From contig NZ_BAABJQ010000002.1 in NCBI RefSeq assembly GCF_039543385.1, forward strand, positions 62,001-126,000: a DNA stretch of 64,000 nt, read 5' to 3'. Of this stretch, positions 34,010-43,188 are shown piece by piece (within the stretch, counting starts at the first letter, position 1; the number at the start of each line of letters is the position of its first letter). The stretch comes from Rugosimonospora acidiphila (GTDB lineage: Bacteria > Actinomycetota > Actinomycetes > Mycobacteriales > Micromonosporaceae). The notes beneath the pieces are model-generated. The model was not told where the DNA came from, ran no database searches, and worked only from the letters and a program-made list of their open reading frames with translations. A program made the translations under genes and the position numbers.

Positions 34010-35116
34010 TTGTTAACCGAAGCGGTCAATGGGCGGGAGATCGTCGTCGCGGTTGCGGCCATCGGTGGCGGAATCATCGGTGGTCTCATCTTGCGCACGG
34101 TGTTCGGATGGGCGGCCCGGGGCCTGCGCCGGACCCGGTGGACCGGCGACGAACTGGTCGCGGACCTGCTCCGCAACGTAACGTTTGTCGCCGCCGTCGT
34201 GGCCGGCCTGTGGGGTGCGGCGGTCAGCCTTCCGCTGACCGCACAGGCACGCGACGTGGCCGGCCGCGTGCTCATCATCGCGCTGGTGGTGGTCAGCACG
34301 GCGTACCTGTCCCGCATGATCGGTGGGCTGATCCGGTCGGTCACCGAAGCGCGAGTCGGCATCGCCTCGTCCGCCTCCATCTTCGTCAGCATCACCCGGC
34401 TGGCCATCTTCGTGCTCGGGATGCTCGTCCTGCTCGAGACGCTGGGGGTGTCGATCACGCCGGTGTTGACCGCGCTCGGCGTCGGCGGGCTCGCGGTCGC
34501 CCTGGCACTGCAGGAAACCCTCGCCAACCTCTTCGCGGGCATCCATGTGCTCGCGTCCAAGGAAGTGGAACCCGGTGCCTACATCAGGCTGAACAGTGGG
34601 GAGGAGGGGTACATCGTTGACGTGAACTGGCGCCAGACAACGGTGCGCCAGATCGGCAACAACCTGATTATGGTGCCGAACTCGAAGGTCGCCAACGCCA
34701 TCGTCACCAACTTCCATCAGCCGGAGCGGGAGATGTCCGTGCTGGTGCAGGGACGCGTGGCCTACGACAGCGATCTGGAGCAGGTCGAGAAGGAGACGAT
34801 CGAGGTCGCCCGAGAGGTCATGCGCGAGGTGAACGGCGGTGTACCGACACACGAACCCACCGTCCGCTTCCATACCTTCGCTGATTCCTCAATCAACTTC
34901 TCCGTCGCCCTCCGAACCAGCGAGTTCGCCTCCCAATACCTGATCACCCACGAGTTCATCAAACGGCTGCACGCGCATTACCGGCGGGTCGGCATCCAGA
35001 TCCCATTCCCGACGCGAACGCTGTTGTCCGCCGAGCGCTCCGAGCGCTCCGAGCAACGGGAGCGCTGGGAGGACCGGGCATCGGTACCGCGAGGCCGGGT
35101 GGGTTCGATGACGTGA
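34010..35116 (+). CDS. MscS-family small-conductance mechanosensitive channel
   Basis: About 368 residues. Four hydrophobic segments are seen (IVVAVAAIGGGIIGGLI; NVTFVAAVVAGLWGAAV; VLIIALVVVSTAYL; RLAIFVLGMLVLLETLG), followed by the pore helix LGVGGLAVALALQETLANLFAGI, the hallmark of MscS, and a beta domain (GEEGYIVDVNWRQTTVRQIGNNLIMVPNSKVANAIVTN). The protein opens under membrane tension to release solutes during hypo-osmotic shock. The start is uncertain: the TTG at 34010 fits the first helix, while a GTG at 33887 lies inside the FtsX fragment. TATACCCT near 33965 may be the promoter. The charged C-terminal tail (SERSERSEQRERWEDR) is unusual. Confidence 0.85.
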   Translation: MLTEAVNGREIVVAVAAIGGGIIGGLILRTVFGWAARGLRRTRWTGDELVADLLRNVTFVAAVVAGLWGAAVSLPLTAQARDVAGRVLIIALVVVSTAYLSRMIGGLIRSVTEARVGIASSASIFVSITRLAIFVLGMLVLLETLGVSITPVLTALGVGGLAVALALQETLANLFAGIHVLASKEVEPGAYIRLNSGEEGYIVDVNWRQTTVRQIGNNLIMVPNSKVANAIVTNFHQPEREMSVLVQGRVAYDSDLEQVEKETIEVAREVMREVNGGVPTHEPTVRFHTFADSSINFSVALRTSEFASQYLITHEFIKRLHAHYRRVGIQIPFPTRTLLSAERSERSEQRERWEDRASVPRGRVGSMT

Positions 35117-35249
35117 AAGCCGCGGCCGTACGCTCAGCCGGTCCGCCACCCGCGCCGTCTCCGCAGGAATCGGCCTGACATTCCCGGCACCTGCCTCGTC
35201 GTACCGGGAGAAGCCGAGATTCCACACCGATGGGAAGGGGTGGGCAGCG

Positions 35250-35690
35250 ATGCCTACGCAACGCGAGGAAGCCGAAGCCAAGATCAGGCAGCAACTCGAG
35301 AGGATCGTCGAAGGAATCCGGGCCAAGGATCTCGAGGGCCTCAAGCGGCTCTACGCAACGGACGTGGTCTCCTTCGACGTCGAGCCGCCGCTGCAGCACG
35401 TGGGGATAGAGGCGAAGTTGAAGAACTGGACGAAGGTGTTCACGTTCTTCCGGGAGGTGAATTATGAGCTTCGCGACCTGACCCTTACCGTGGGCGATGA
35501 TCTGGCATTCGGCCACGGTTTCGGTCGGCTCAGCGGCACGCTGAACAACGGGACGGCGACAGGCGGGATGTGGGTCCGAGGCACTTTCTGCTTCCGAAAG
35601 CTCGACGGCAATTGGTTGATCACGCATGACCAGGCTTCTGTGCCGTTCAACATCACAAGCGGCAAGGCAGTGACTGACCTCGAGCCCTGA
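35250..35690 (+). CDS. SnoaL-like/NTF2-fold protein
   Basis: 146-residue single-domain protein of the ketosteroid-isomerase-like (SnoaL/YybH) fold: the opening helix RQQLERIVEGIRAKDLEGLKRLYATDVVSFDVEPPLQHVG, central strands, and the closing GGMWVRGTFCFRKLDGNWLITHDQASVPF are diagnostic. Such proteins are small isomerases, cyclases or binding modules; the catalytic residues cannot be assigned. The ATG at 35250 follows AAGGGG. It lies 133 bases after the mechanosensitive channel gene and probably has its own promoter. Confidence 0.85.
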   Translation: MPTQREEAEAKIRQQLERIVEGIRAKDLEGLKRLYATDVVSFDVEPPLQHVGIEAKLKNWTKVFTFFREVNYELRDLTLTVGDDLAFGHGFGRLSGTLNNGTATGGMWVRGTFCFRKLDGNWLITHDQASVPFNITSGKAVTDLEP

Positions 35691-35768
35691 CGGCTCGCGG
35701 AATTTCGGGGCGTCGCGGGGTGGTGTTTTCCCATGCCCACCAGACAGCACCGGTGAGCTGATCCGGGC

Positions 35769-37418
35769 TCAGCCGGCTGCGACATCGGCCATCCGGCGTT
35801 CGGTGGCGGTGATGTCCTCCAGGCGGCGGCGTCGGGTCTCGATCACCAGCGCCAGCGCGAGCAGCGCGGCCAGCGCCATCGGCACCGCGCCGACCGCGGC
35901 CGTCACCGGCAGAGAAGGCGTTGCCACCGCGGCCACCACAAGCGCGATGATGAGAACCCCGCCCGCCTTGGTCATCGCGGCCACCAGGCCGGTGCCGCGC
36001 GAACGGATCCGCGTGGGATAGATTTCCGCGCCGTACGCCGACAGCACCGCGACCACCGAACTGGATCCCCAGATGGGGATCACCAGCAGAGCGTAGAGCA
36101 GGTTACGGTGGTGAACCGCCGAGGCGCCGAGGATCGCGAAGCATCCCAGGGCGGCGGCGACGACCGCGTTCAGCCCGATCAGCGTCCACCGGGTCGAGCG
36201 GTGGTAGCAGAACGCGATCACAAAGTTCAGCGGGAACCCGATGAGGGCGGAGTCACGCAGCACCCGGTCGGCGGTGACTCCCGAGTAGCCGAGTTGCCGC
36301 AGGTTGGTGGGCAGCCACAGCTGGAAGCCGTACAGGACCAGCCCGATACCCACGCCGGCCAGGATGAGCACCGCGGTGAGACCGAGGAACGGCGGACGAA
36401 GCAGCTGGCGGTACGCGGTGGCGAGGCCGGACTCCACCTCGAGTTCGGAGCGTTCGATGGGCGTGATCTCGGCGTGGTACAGCCGCAGAACCTTGCGCGC
36501 CTCGGCATTGCGGCCGACGGCGAGCAGGTACCGCGGTGATTCCGGAACCCAGCGGATCAAAAAGATCAGCAGCAGGCCGGTGGGCAGGCCGATCAGCCAG
36601 AGGATCCGCCAGCTGTAGGTCGGCGTGAGTGTCTCCGACAACCAGCTGGTGATGACGTAGCCGCCGGCGATATCGCCGCCGATCAGAACGATGAGCCAAC
36701 CGCGGTGACGGGCCGGCACCGTCTCCGACAGCAGGGCGAAGGCCACCGGCAACATGCCGCCGGCCCCGATACCCATGATGAAGCACATCACGAGGTTGAG
36801 ATTGAAGCTGGGCATCGCACCGCAGATGGAGGTGCCGACGAAGATGACCCCGGCGAGGAGCATCGCGGCTCGGCGTCCGATGCGGTCGCCGAGCCATCCC
36901 CAGATCAGCGAGCCGATCACCGTCCCGGTGATCCCGCACAGCGGCAGCAACGCGACCGGGATGTGGGCGTGCGGGTTGAGCGCCGACTGCAGGCCGTACT
37001 CTTTGGCTGCCCCGGGGGCGACGAACGCCAACGCGGTCGGCTTCATCACGTCGATGGTGACGGCGATGGCGAGCACGAGGAGCAGGCGGATGTGGACCCA
37101 ACCGATGCGCGCGTCGTCGATCGCGCGGACCCGCAGGTGGCTCGTCACCTCGTAGTTGGCCTTACGTGGCACCAACCCGTAGCCGGTCAGAGCGAGGCCG
37201 ACCACGATAGCGATCATTCCGGCGATCATGTCGGTGTCCATCGGCATTCCGGCCAGCTGATAGTGCATGTCGCGGGCGGAGATGTACATCGGTAGGTGTA
37301 GGGCTACTCCGGCGGTCGTCAAACCGAGGCCGAGCCAGAACATGCCGGCTCGCCGGCCGCTCCGGCGATAGCCGAGGTCGCCGCGCCGCGCTTCGGTCAC
37401 TGCCTGGTCAGAGGACAT
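35769..37418 (-). CDS. MFS sugar/aromatic-acid-type transporter
   Basis: 549-residue transporter with twelve transmembrane helices. The MFS signature appears as WGWLGDRIGRRAAMLLAG after helix 2 and again as YPTRIRSRGTGLVAAMTKAGG in the second half; the motif WVPESPRYLL after helix 6 is typical of the sugar-porter and aromatic-acid branches. An extra N-terminal region with two hydrophobic segments (GMFWLGLGLTTAGVALHL; MIAGMIAIVVGLALTGYGLV) precedes the usual first helix and makes the protein longer than average. The ATG at 37418 was chosen; substrate unknown. It is divergent from the hydrolase operon with a 273-base spacer in which no operator was recognised. Confidence 0.88.
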   Translation of the reverse strand: MSSDQAVTEARRGDLGYRRSGRRAGMFWLGLGLTTAGVALHLPMYISARDMHYQLAGMPMDTDMIAGMIAIVVGLALTGYGLVPRKANYEVTSHLRVRAIDDARIGWVHIRLLLVLAIAVTIDVMKPTALAFVAPGAAKEYGLQSALNPHAHIPVALLPLCGITGTVIGSLIWGWLGDRIGRRAAMLLAGVIFVGTSICGAMPSFNLNLVMCFIMGIGAGGMLPVAFALLSETVPARHRGWLIVLIGGDIAGGYVITSWLSETLTPTYSWRILWLIGLPTGLLLIFLIRWVPESPRYLLAVGRNAEARKVLRLYHAEITPIERSELEVESGLATAYRQLLRPPFLGLTAVLILAGVGIGLVLYGFQLWLPTNLRQLGYSGVTADRVLRDSALIGFPLNFVIAFCYHRSTRWTLIGLNAVVAAALGCFAILGASAVHHRNLLYALLVIPIWGSSSVVAVLSAYGAEIYPTRIRSRGTGLVAAMTKAGGVLIIALVVAAVATPSLPVTAAVGAVPMALAALLALALVIETRRRRLEDITATERRMADVAAG

Positions 37419-37691
37419 CGTGAACCCGCTCTCGAGTGGGGAACGTGCTGAGCGTCTCCAGGACGAACGTCGGCGAGATCGGCTGCCGGGTGATTTCGAT
37501 GTCAGCCGTTGGAGTGTATTCACCGGTGCGGGCTACTTCTTCTCGCAGCTTGCTCGATTGCGCAAGGTGGAGCCGGAGTACAGGCTGGGTTACTGGGGAC
37601 TTTCCAGGGTTCGAAGGGTACGGCCGGCGTGGTGCCCTGGTGGGCGGCCGGTGGCGCGACCGGGCGCCCGGCCACCCCGAGGAGGCCGACC

Positions 37692-38510
37692 ATGACCACG
37701 CACACTCCTGTCCTGTTCATCCACGGGCTCTGGCTGCATGCCACGTCGTGGAACTCGTGGATCGACGTGTTCGAGCAGGCCGGCTACGCGGCCTCGGCCC
37801 CCGGCTGGCCGGGCGACCCGGACACCGTCGCCGAGGCGCGCGCCAACGCGGAGAGCATCGCCGACCACGGCATCGACGACGTCGTCGCCCACTTCGCGAA
37901 AATCATCGAGGGCCTGGACGCGAAGCCGATCCTCGTGGGCCACTCCTTCGGCGGCATGATCGCTCAGAAGCTGCTCGGGCAGGGCCTGGCCGCCGCCGCG
38001 GTGGCGATCGACGCCGCGCAGATCAAGGGTGTGCTTCCGTTGCCGCTGTCGGCGTTGCGGGCCACGCTGCCGGTGTTCAAGAACCCCTCGAACCGGCACC
38101 GGTCCGTCTCGCTGACGCCCGAGCAGTTCCGGTACGCGTTCGGCAACGCCATCTCGCCTGAGGAGTCCGACGAGCTTTTCGAGCGGTGGGCGATCCCCGC
38201 GCCCGGCAAGCCGCTGTTCGAGGCGGCCGCGGCCAACTTCGACCCGCACTCGCCGGCCGCCGTGAACACCGCCAACGAGCTGCGCGGGCCGCTGCTGCTG
38301 ATGATGGGCGGTCGCGACCACACCGTCCCCGAGTCGGTCACCCGGGCAACCCTGAAGCAGTACCGCCACTCCAGCGCGGTCACCGAGATCATGGACTTCC
38401 CGGACCGGGCGCACTCCCTGACCATCGACCACGGCTGGCGCGAGGTGGCCGACGCCGCGCTGACCTGGCTGGGTACGCACGCCGAGGCGATCGCGCGGCC
38501 GGCGTCGTGA
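37692..38510 (+). CDS. Alpha/beta hydrolase
   Basis: 272-residue serine hydrolase. The oxyanion region is LFIHGLWLHATSW, the nucleophile elbow VGHSFGGMIAQ, the acid probably in MMGGRDHTVP and the histidine in FPDRAHSLTIDHGW. No signal peptide. The ATG at 37692 has GGAGG six bases upstream, which rules out the longer frame from 37509. It is the first gene of a three-gene operon, its stop overlapping the next start (GTGA). Substrate unknown, perhaps an ester or lactone. Confidence 0.9.
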   Translation: MTTHTPVLFIHGLWLHATSWNSWIDVFEQAGYAASAPGWPGDPDTVAEARANAESIADHGIDDVVAHFAKIIEGLDAKPILVGHSFGGMIAQKLLGQGLAAAAVAIDAAQIKGVLPLPLSALRATLPVFKNPSNRHRSVSLTPEQFRYAFGNAISPEESDELFERWAIPAPGKPLFEAAAANFDPHSPAAVNTANELRGPLLLMMGGRDHTVPESVTRATLKQYRHSSAVTEIMDFPDRAHSLTIDHGWREVADAALTWLGTHAEAIARPAS

Positions 38511-39493
38511 CCCGCCGTACCCGCGCGTCCCGCCGCTGGTCGGTGGCCGCGGCCGCCGTGCTCGCCGCGCTCCTGCTGACCCCGCTGGCACCCGCCGCGT
38601 CCGGGTCGCCGAACGGTCAGCCCGTCGCGGATGCGCGGGTCCCGGCCGGGTTCACCGAGCGGCTGACGAGGGTCGGGCAGGTCCGGATCAACTACGTCCG
38701 CGGCGGCCACGGCCCGACTCTGGTGCTCCTGCACGGTTTCCCGGAGACCTGGTACACCTGGCATGAGGTTATGCCGGAGTTGGCCCGGCACTACACGGTC
38801 GTCGCGCCGGATCTGCGCGGATCGGGCGGCAGCGACGCGCCGCCCAGCGGCTATGACAAGAAGACGCTGGCCGCCGACGTCCACGGGCTGCTCGTGCAGC
38901 TCGGGCTCAGCCACGACATCCGGCTGGTCGGGCACGACATCGGCACCATGGTCGCCTATGCCTACGCCGCCGCCCATCCGGACGAGGTCAGCAAGCTCGT
39001 GCTCAGTGAGGCACCGATCCCCGACGACAGCATCTATACCTTCTCGTCGCTGACCGCGGATGGTCCGGGCGCCTGGCACTTCGGGTTCTTCAACCTCACC
39101 AACGGCCTGCCCGAGGCGCTGATCCAGGGCCACGAGCAGGTCTGGGTACGGCTGTTCGTCGACTCGCTGGAGGTACGCAAGGGCAGCGTCGGCCCGGCCG
39201 AGATCGACGAGTACGCGCGGTACCTGCGCGACCCCGCCCACCTGCGGGCGGTCCTGACGTACTTCCGCACGTTCCCTCGGGACATCGCCGACAACGCCCG
39301 CTACGGCGCGAAAAAGCTGACCATGCCCGTGCTGGCCATCGGCGCCGCCGGCAGCCTGAAGGACTTCGTGCCGAACCAGGTCGCCGAGTACGCCACGCAC
39401 GTCACCGGTGTCGTCATTCCCGACTCCGGCCACTGGATGTACGAGGAGCAGCCGGCCGAGCTGACCGCCCTGCTGCTGCGCTTCCTGCACTGA
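38507..39493 (+). CDS. Secreted epoxide hydrolase-like alpha/beta hydrolase
   Basis: 328-residue hydrolase with an N-terminal signal peptide (residues 1-36, twin arginines RRTRASRR before a hydrophobic run, so possibly Tat-exported). The HGFPETWYTW motif and an aspartate nucleophile in VGHDIGTMVAY are typical of epoxide hydrolases and haloalkane dehalogenases; the histidine is in PDSGHWMYEEQP. The GTG start overlaps the previous stop. It probably opens epoxides or cleaves related electrophiles outside the membrane. Next gene is 35 bases downstream. Confidence 0.88.
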   Translation: MTRRTRASRRWSVAAAAVLAALLLTPLAPAASGSPNGQPVADARVPAGFTERLTRVGQVRINYVRGGHGPTLVLLHGFPETWYTWHEVMPELARHYTVVAPDLRGSGGSDAPPSGYDKKTLAADVHGLLVQLGLSHDIRLVGHDIGTMVAYAYAAAHPDEVSKLVLSEAPIPDDSIYTFSSLTADGPGAWHFGFFNLTNGLPEALIQGHEQVWVRLFVDSLEVRKGSVGPAEIDEYARYLRDPAHLRAVLTYFRTFPRDIADNARYGAKKLTMPVLAIGAAGSLKDFVPNQVAEYATHVTGVVIPDSGHWMYEEQPAELTALLLRFLH

Positions 39494-39528
39494 CCAACTC
39501 CGCATTGACGCATGTTGTGGGGGTCGCC

Positions 39529-40317
39529 ATGGAACTGCACCTGACCGGCAAGGTCGCCGTCGTGACCGGCGCGAGCCGGGGCATCGGCCTGGCCGTCGTC
39601 CGGGCCCTGGCCGGCGAGGGCGTGCGCGTGGTGGCCGGTGCCCGGACCGTCACCGGTGAGCTGGCCGAGCTCGCCGGTGACGGCGCCGTGCGGCCGGTGG
39701 CCGTCGACCTGTCCACCGTCGACGGGCCGGGCCGGCTGGTGGCCGCCGCGGTGGCCGCGTTCGGGCGCATCGACCTGCTCGTCAACAACGTCGGCGCCGT
39801 CGCGCCGCGCCCGACCGGCTTCCTGGCCGTGCCGGACGCGGACTGGATCGCCACGCTGAACGTCAACTTCCTGGCCCACGTACGCACCGTGCGCGCGGCC
39901 CTGCCGCACCTGTACGCCGCCGGTACCTCGGCCATCGTGACCATCGCGTCGGTCAACGCGGCGCTGCCCGACCCGCTGGTCATCGACTACGGCGCCGCCA
40001 AGGCCGCGCTGGTCAACTTCTGCAAGGCGCTGTCGAAGGAGGCCGGGCCCAAGGGGGTACGGGTCAACACGATCAGCCCCGGCCCGGTCAGCACCGAGCT
40101 GTGGCTGGGCACCGACGGCGTGGCCGCCACCCTTGCCCGCGTCACCGGCGGCAATCCCGCCGCGATCGCCGACCGCGCGGCGCACGAGTCGGTCACCGGC
40201 CGATTCACCGAGCCGGAGGAGGTCGCCGGCCTCGTCCTCTACCTGGCCGGCGACCTGGCCGCCAACCTCACCGGTGCCAACCTCGCTGTCGATGGGGGCA
40301 TGGTCACCAGCTTGTGA
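39529..40317 (+). CDS. Short-chain dehydrogenase/reductase (SDR)
   Basis: 262-residue SDR. The cofactor motif TGASRGIG, NNVG, catalytic serine in TIASVNA, YGAAK and the C-terminal GGM are all in place. The ATG at 39529 is preferred over the TTG at 39505 because GGGGG precedes it and the fold begins at once. It is the third gene of the hydrolase operon and could oxidise or reduce a product of the hydrolases. Its last 14 bases overlap the end of the convergent LuxR-type regulator gene. Confidence 0.9.
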   Translation: MELHLTGKVAVVTGASRGIGLAVVRALAGEGVRVVAGARTVTGELAELAGDGAVRPVAVDLSTVDGPGRLVAAAVAAFGRIDLLVNNVGAVAPRPTGFLAVPDADWIATLNVNFLAHVRTVRAALPHLYAAGTSAIVTIASVNAALPDPLVIDYGAAKAALVNFCKALSKEAGPKGVRVNTISPGPVSTELWLGTDGVAATLARVTGGNPAAIADRAAHESVTGRFTEPEEVAGLVLYLAGDLAANLTGANLAVDGGMVTSL

Positions 40318-43063
40318 TCTCACCGACGATCGCGTGCAACTGCGCCCGCGCGGTGATGCCCAGCTTCGGGAAGATGTTGTGCAGGTGGGTGCTGACGGTG
40401 CGGTGGGACAGGTACAGGGCCTGGCCGATTTCCCGGTTGGTCAGGCCCTGGGCGGCCAACTGGGCGATCTGCAGCTCCTGCGGGGTCAGCTCGTCGCGGC
40501 CGGGCACGGGCCGGACCCGGCTGGCCTCACCGGCGGCCCGCAGTTCCTGCCGCGCCCGCTCCGCCCACGGCGCGGTGCCCAGCGCGTCGAAGGTGTTGCG
40601 GGCCGCCCGCAACGGCGCCCGCGACTCGACGGGGCGGCGCTGCCGGCGCAGCCACTGGCCGTACGCGAGCTGGGTCCGGGCCCGCGAGAACGGCCACCGG
40701 CTGGTCTCGGCGTTCAGCGCCTCACGGAACAGCGCCTCCGCCCGGGCGTCCTCGGCCAGCACCGCCCGCGCGTAGCGCAGCCCGGCGTGCAGGGCCGGCG
40801 ACGAGGTGCGGCGGCCCGCCGCCTCCAGGTCGAAGACCACCTCGACGACCGCGTCCCGCTGCCCGCTGTGCGCGGCCGCCTCGACCAGGTCGGTCAGGCA
40901 GAAGCATCGCAGCCCGACGTGGAACGAGGGGTCGCCCGGGTCGTGCATCCGGCGCAGTTCGCCGTAGGCATCGGCGTAGCGGCCCTCCGCCAGCGCGCCC
41001 CGCCCCCGGGCGAGCTGCGCGGTGGCCAGCACCGGCCGCACGGCGGCGGCCACGCCGCGCTGCTCCGCCTCGGCGGCCAGTGCCACCGCCCGATCTGAGT
41101 GGCCGCCCGACGCGGCCATCACCGCGGCGGCCGCCCGGGCGATGCCGAAAAACAGCGGCTGCGAGGTCTCCAGTGCCAGCTGCGCGGCCTCCTCGGCGGC
41201 GGGAACGCCCGCGCTCAGATCGGCCTGGTGGGCCGCGCACCAGGCCAGCGCGGCCAGCGCCCGGGTCAGCGAGCCGAGCCGGCCCTGGGCCCGCAGGTCG
41301 GCCAGCGACGCCGCGCAGCACGCCTCGGCCTGGTCGAAGGCGCCGATGATGACCGCCGCGCTGCCGAGCAGGCGCAACGTCTGCGCGTCCGCGCCGGCGC
41401 GTGCGGAGATGCGGCGCAGGCCCTCGATCACCACCGATCCCCGCTCGATCGGCGCCGCGAACGCGAGAATGGCCAGCCGATCGGGATCGTCGGCCTCGGC
41501 GGGAAGGGACTCGGTCACCGCCACGACCCGGTCCCTGGCCTCCGCGCCGGCCTGCGACCAGAAGCAGCGCAGGGCGGCGCTGTTGAGCAGCCGCATGGCC
41601 AGCCGGACCCCGCCGTGCTCACCGGCGACCCGGTCCGCGACCTCGGCCAGCGCCGCCGGCCCGGTCTTCTGGTCGCGCAGGCCGTCGCCGAAGCTCGACT
41701 CCATCCACAGCCGCTGCGCCTGCTGCGCGAACGACAGGCCCCGGGCCTCCGCCTCCCGCAGCAGCCCGCCGACCACGTCGTAGCGTCCGAGGTCGACGGC
41801 CAGATCGGCGGCGCGCAGCAGCCGGTCGGCCGAGCGCCCCGGATCGACGGTGAGCTGCCCAGACCGCTGCAGGGCGGCGACGGCGGTGACCATGGCGCCG
41901 CGGTGGCGCGCGTGCTGAGCCGCCTCCTCAAGTTCGTCCGCGACGACGTCGTCGGGCCCGAGGCACGCACCGGCCCGGTGCCACACCCGCCGATCGGCCT
42001 GCCCGCCCACCACGCCGGCCAGCGCGGCGTGCGCGGCCAAGCGCTGCGCCAGCGGGGCACGCTGCTGGATCGCCGAGCGCATCAGCGGGTGCCGGAAGCG
42101 AATGGTGGTGCGGTCGACGTCAACGAGGTGCGCGTCGACGGCCGGGGTCAGGTCGTCGACCGCCACCGCGGCGCCGGCGACGGCCGGGGCGGCGGCGAGG
42201 GCCTCGGCAAGCGCGTCGCCGTCGTTGACCGCCGCGACCAGCAGCAGCGCCTGGGCCGCCTCCGGCAGCCCGGACACCCTTGCCGCGAACGCCTCCTCCA
42301 GACGGGCGGTCAGTGGCCGCCGCTGCGGCTCCAGCGGCTCGGGCGGCTCAGCGCCACGCCGCGAGGCCGCGATCGGCAGCTCGACCAGCGCGAGGGGGTT
42401 GCCGGCCGCCTCGGCCAGCAGCCGCCGCCGCACCTCCTCGGCCAGGCCCGGCGCGCGGGCGTCGAGCAGCGCGCCCGCCGACGCGTCGTCCAGGCGGTCC
42501 ACGCGCAGCTGCTCGAGGGCGGCGCCGAGCCCGCCGGCGTACCCGTCCCTGGTCGCGGCCAGCAGCACGATCGGGTCGGCCTCCAGCCGGCGGGCGACGA
42601 ACGCCAGCACCTCGGCGCTGGGCGGGTCCAGCCAGTGCGCGTCCTCGACCAGGAGCAGCGCGCCGGCCCCGGCGGCCGCCTCGGCCAGCAGGTTCAGCAC
42701 CGCCAGCGCGATCAGGAACAGGTCCGGCGCCGCGCCCGGCGCCATCCCGAACGCCGCCAGCACGGCCGCACGCTGCGGGCCCGGCAGCTCCTCGGCCCGG
42801 CCCAGGACGGGCCGCACGAGCTGGTGCAGGCCGGAGAACGGCAGCCGCGCCTCCGCCTCGGTCCCGGTCGCCGAGAGGATCAGCAGGTCGAGGTCGACCG
42901 CGAGCCGGCGGGCCTGCCGCAGCAGCGCCGACTTGCCGATCCCGGCCTCGCCGCGCACCACGAGCGCGCCACCGCGGCGGCGGGTCGACTCGACCAGCTC
43001 GGCCAGGCGCCGCGACTCCCGCTCACGCCCGAACAGCGCCGGGCCCGGATCGTCAACCGTCAT
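40304..43063 (-). CDS. LAL-type LuxR transcriptional regulator
   Basis: 919-residue large ATP-binding regulator of the LuxR family. It has the Walker A motif GEAGIGKSALL near the N-terminus, Walker B LLLVEDAHWLD, a long central helical repeat region and a C-terminal GerE helix-turn-helix LTPQELQIAQLAAQGLTNREIGQALYLSHRTVSTHLHNIFPKLG. LAL proteins activate clusters for secondary metabolism or catabolism in response to unknown inducers. The ATG at 43063 precedes FGRERESRRLAEL, the normal opening. It is divergent from a second LAL gene (125-base gap) and convergent with the SDR gene, so it may control either. Confidence 0.92.
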   Translation of the reverse strand: MTVDDPGPALFGRERESRRLAELVESTRRRGGALVVRGEAGIGKSALLRQARRLAVDLDLLILSATGTEAEARLPFSGLHQLVRPVLGRAEELPGPQRAAVLAAFGMAPGAAPDLFLIALAVLNLLAEAAAGAGALLLVEDAHWLDPPSAEVLAFVARRLEADPIVLLAATRDGYAGGLGAALEQLRVDRLDDASAGALLDARAPGLAEEVRRRLLAEAAGNPLALVELPIAASRRGAEPPEPLEPQRRPLTARLEEAFAARVSGLPEAAQALLLVAAVNDGDALAEALAAAPAVAGAAVAVDDLTPAVDAHLVDVDRTTIRFRHPLMRSAIQQRAPLAQRLAAHAALAGVVGGQADRRVWHRAGACLGPDDVVADELEEAAQHARHRGAMVTAVAALQRSGQLTVDPGRSADRLLRAADLAVDLGRYDVVGGLLREAEARGLSFAQQAQRLWMESSFGDGLRDQKTGPAALAEVADRVAGEHGGVRLAMRLLNSAALRCFWSQAGAEARDRVVAVTESLPAEADDPDRLAILAFAAPIERGSVVIEGLRRISARAGADAQTLRLLGSAAVIIGAFDQAEACCAASLADLRAQGRLGSLTRALAALAWCAAHQADLSAGVPAAEEAAQLALETSQPLFFGIARAAAAVMAASGGHSDRAVALAAEAEQRGVAAAVRPVLATAQLARGRGALAEGRYADAYGELRRMHDPGDPSFHVGLRCFCLTDLVEAAAHSGQRDAVVEVVFDLEAAGRRTSSPALHAGLRYARAVLAEDARAEALFREALNAETSRWPFSRARTQLAYGQWLRRQRRPVESRAPLRAARNTFDALGTAPWAERARQELRAAGEASRVRPVPGRDELTPQELQIAQLAAQGLTNREIGQALYLSHRTVSTHLHNIFPKLGITARAQLHAIVGEITSW

Positions 43064-43175
43064 TGCCCATCCGCCTTCCGCGGCAACCGGCACCATCCTG
43101 CCCAACCGGCGCGGCCGGCGCCAGTACGTACGCAAGCCGTCACGTGACGTATGGAGCCCGCCCGCCGCGCCGGCC

Positions 43176-43188
43176 TAGGCTCGAATCC
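43176..43188 (+). promoter_or_regulatory. Leaderless promoter -10 of the second LAL gene
   Basis: TAGGCT (43176-43181) lies seven bases before the GTG at 43189, the distance expected for a leaderless transcript in actinomycetes. It supports the chosen start. No -35 was recognised. Confidence 0.45.

Noticed and set aside
42280..43188. N-terminal extension of the second LAL regulator
   Set aside because: It overlaps the opposite LAL gene and reads as arginine, proline and alanine filler. The leaderless GTG at 43189 begins the conserved part.
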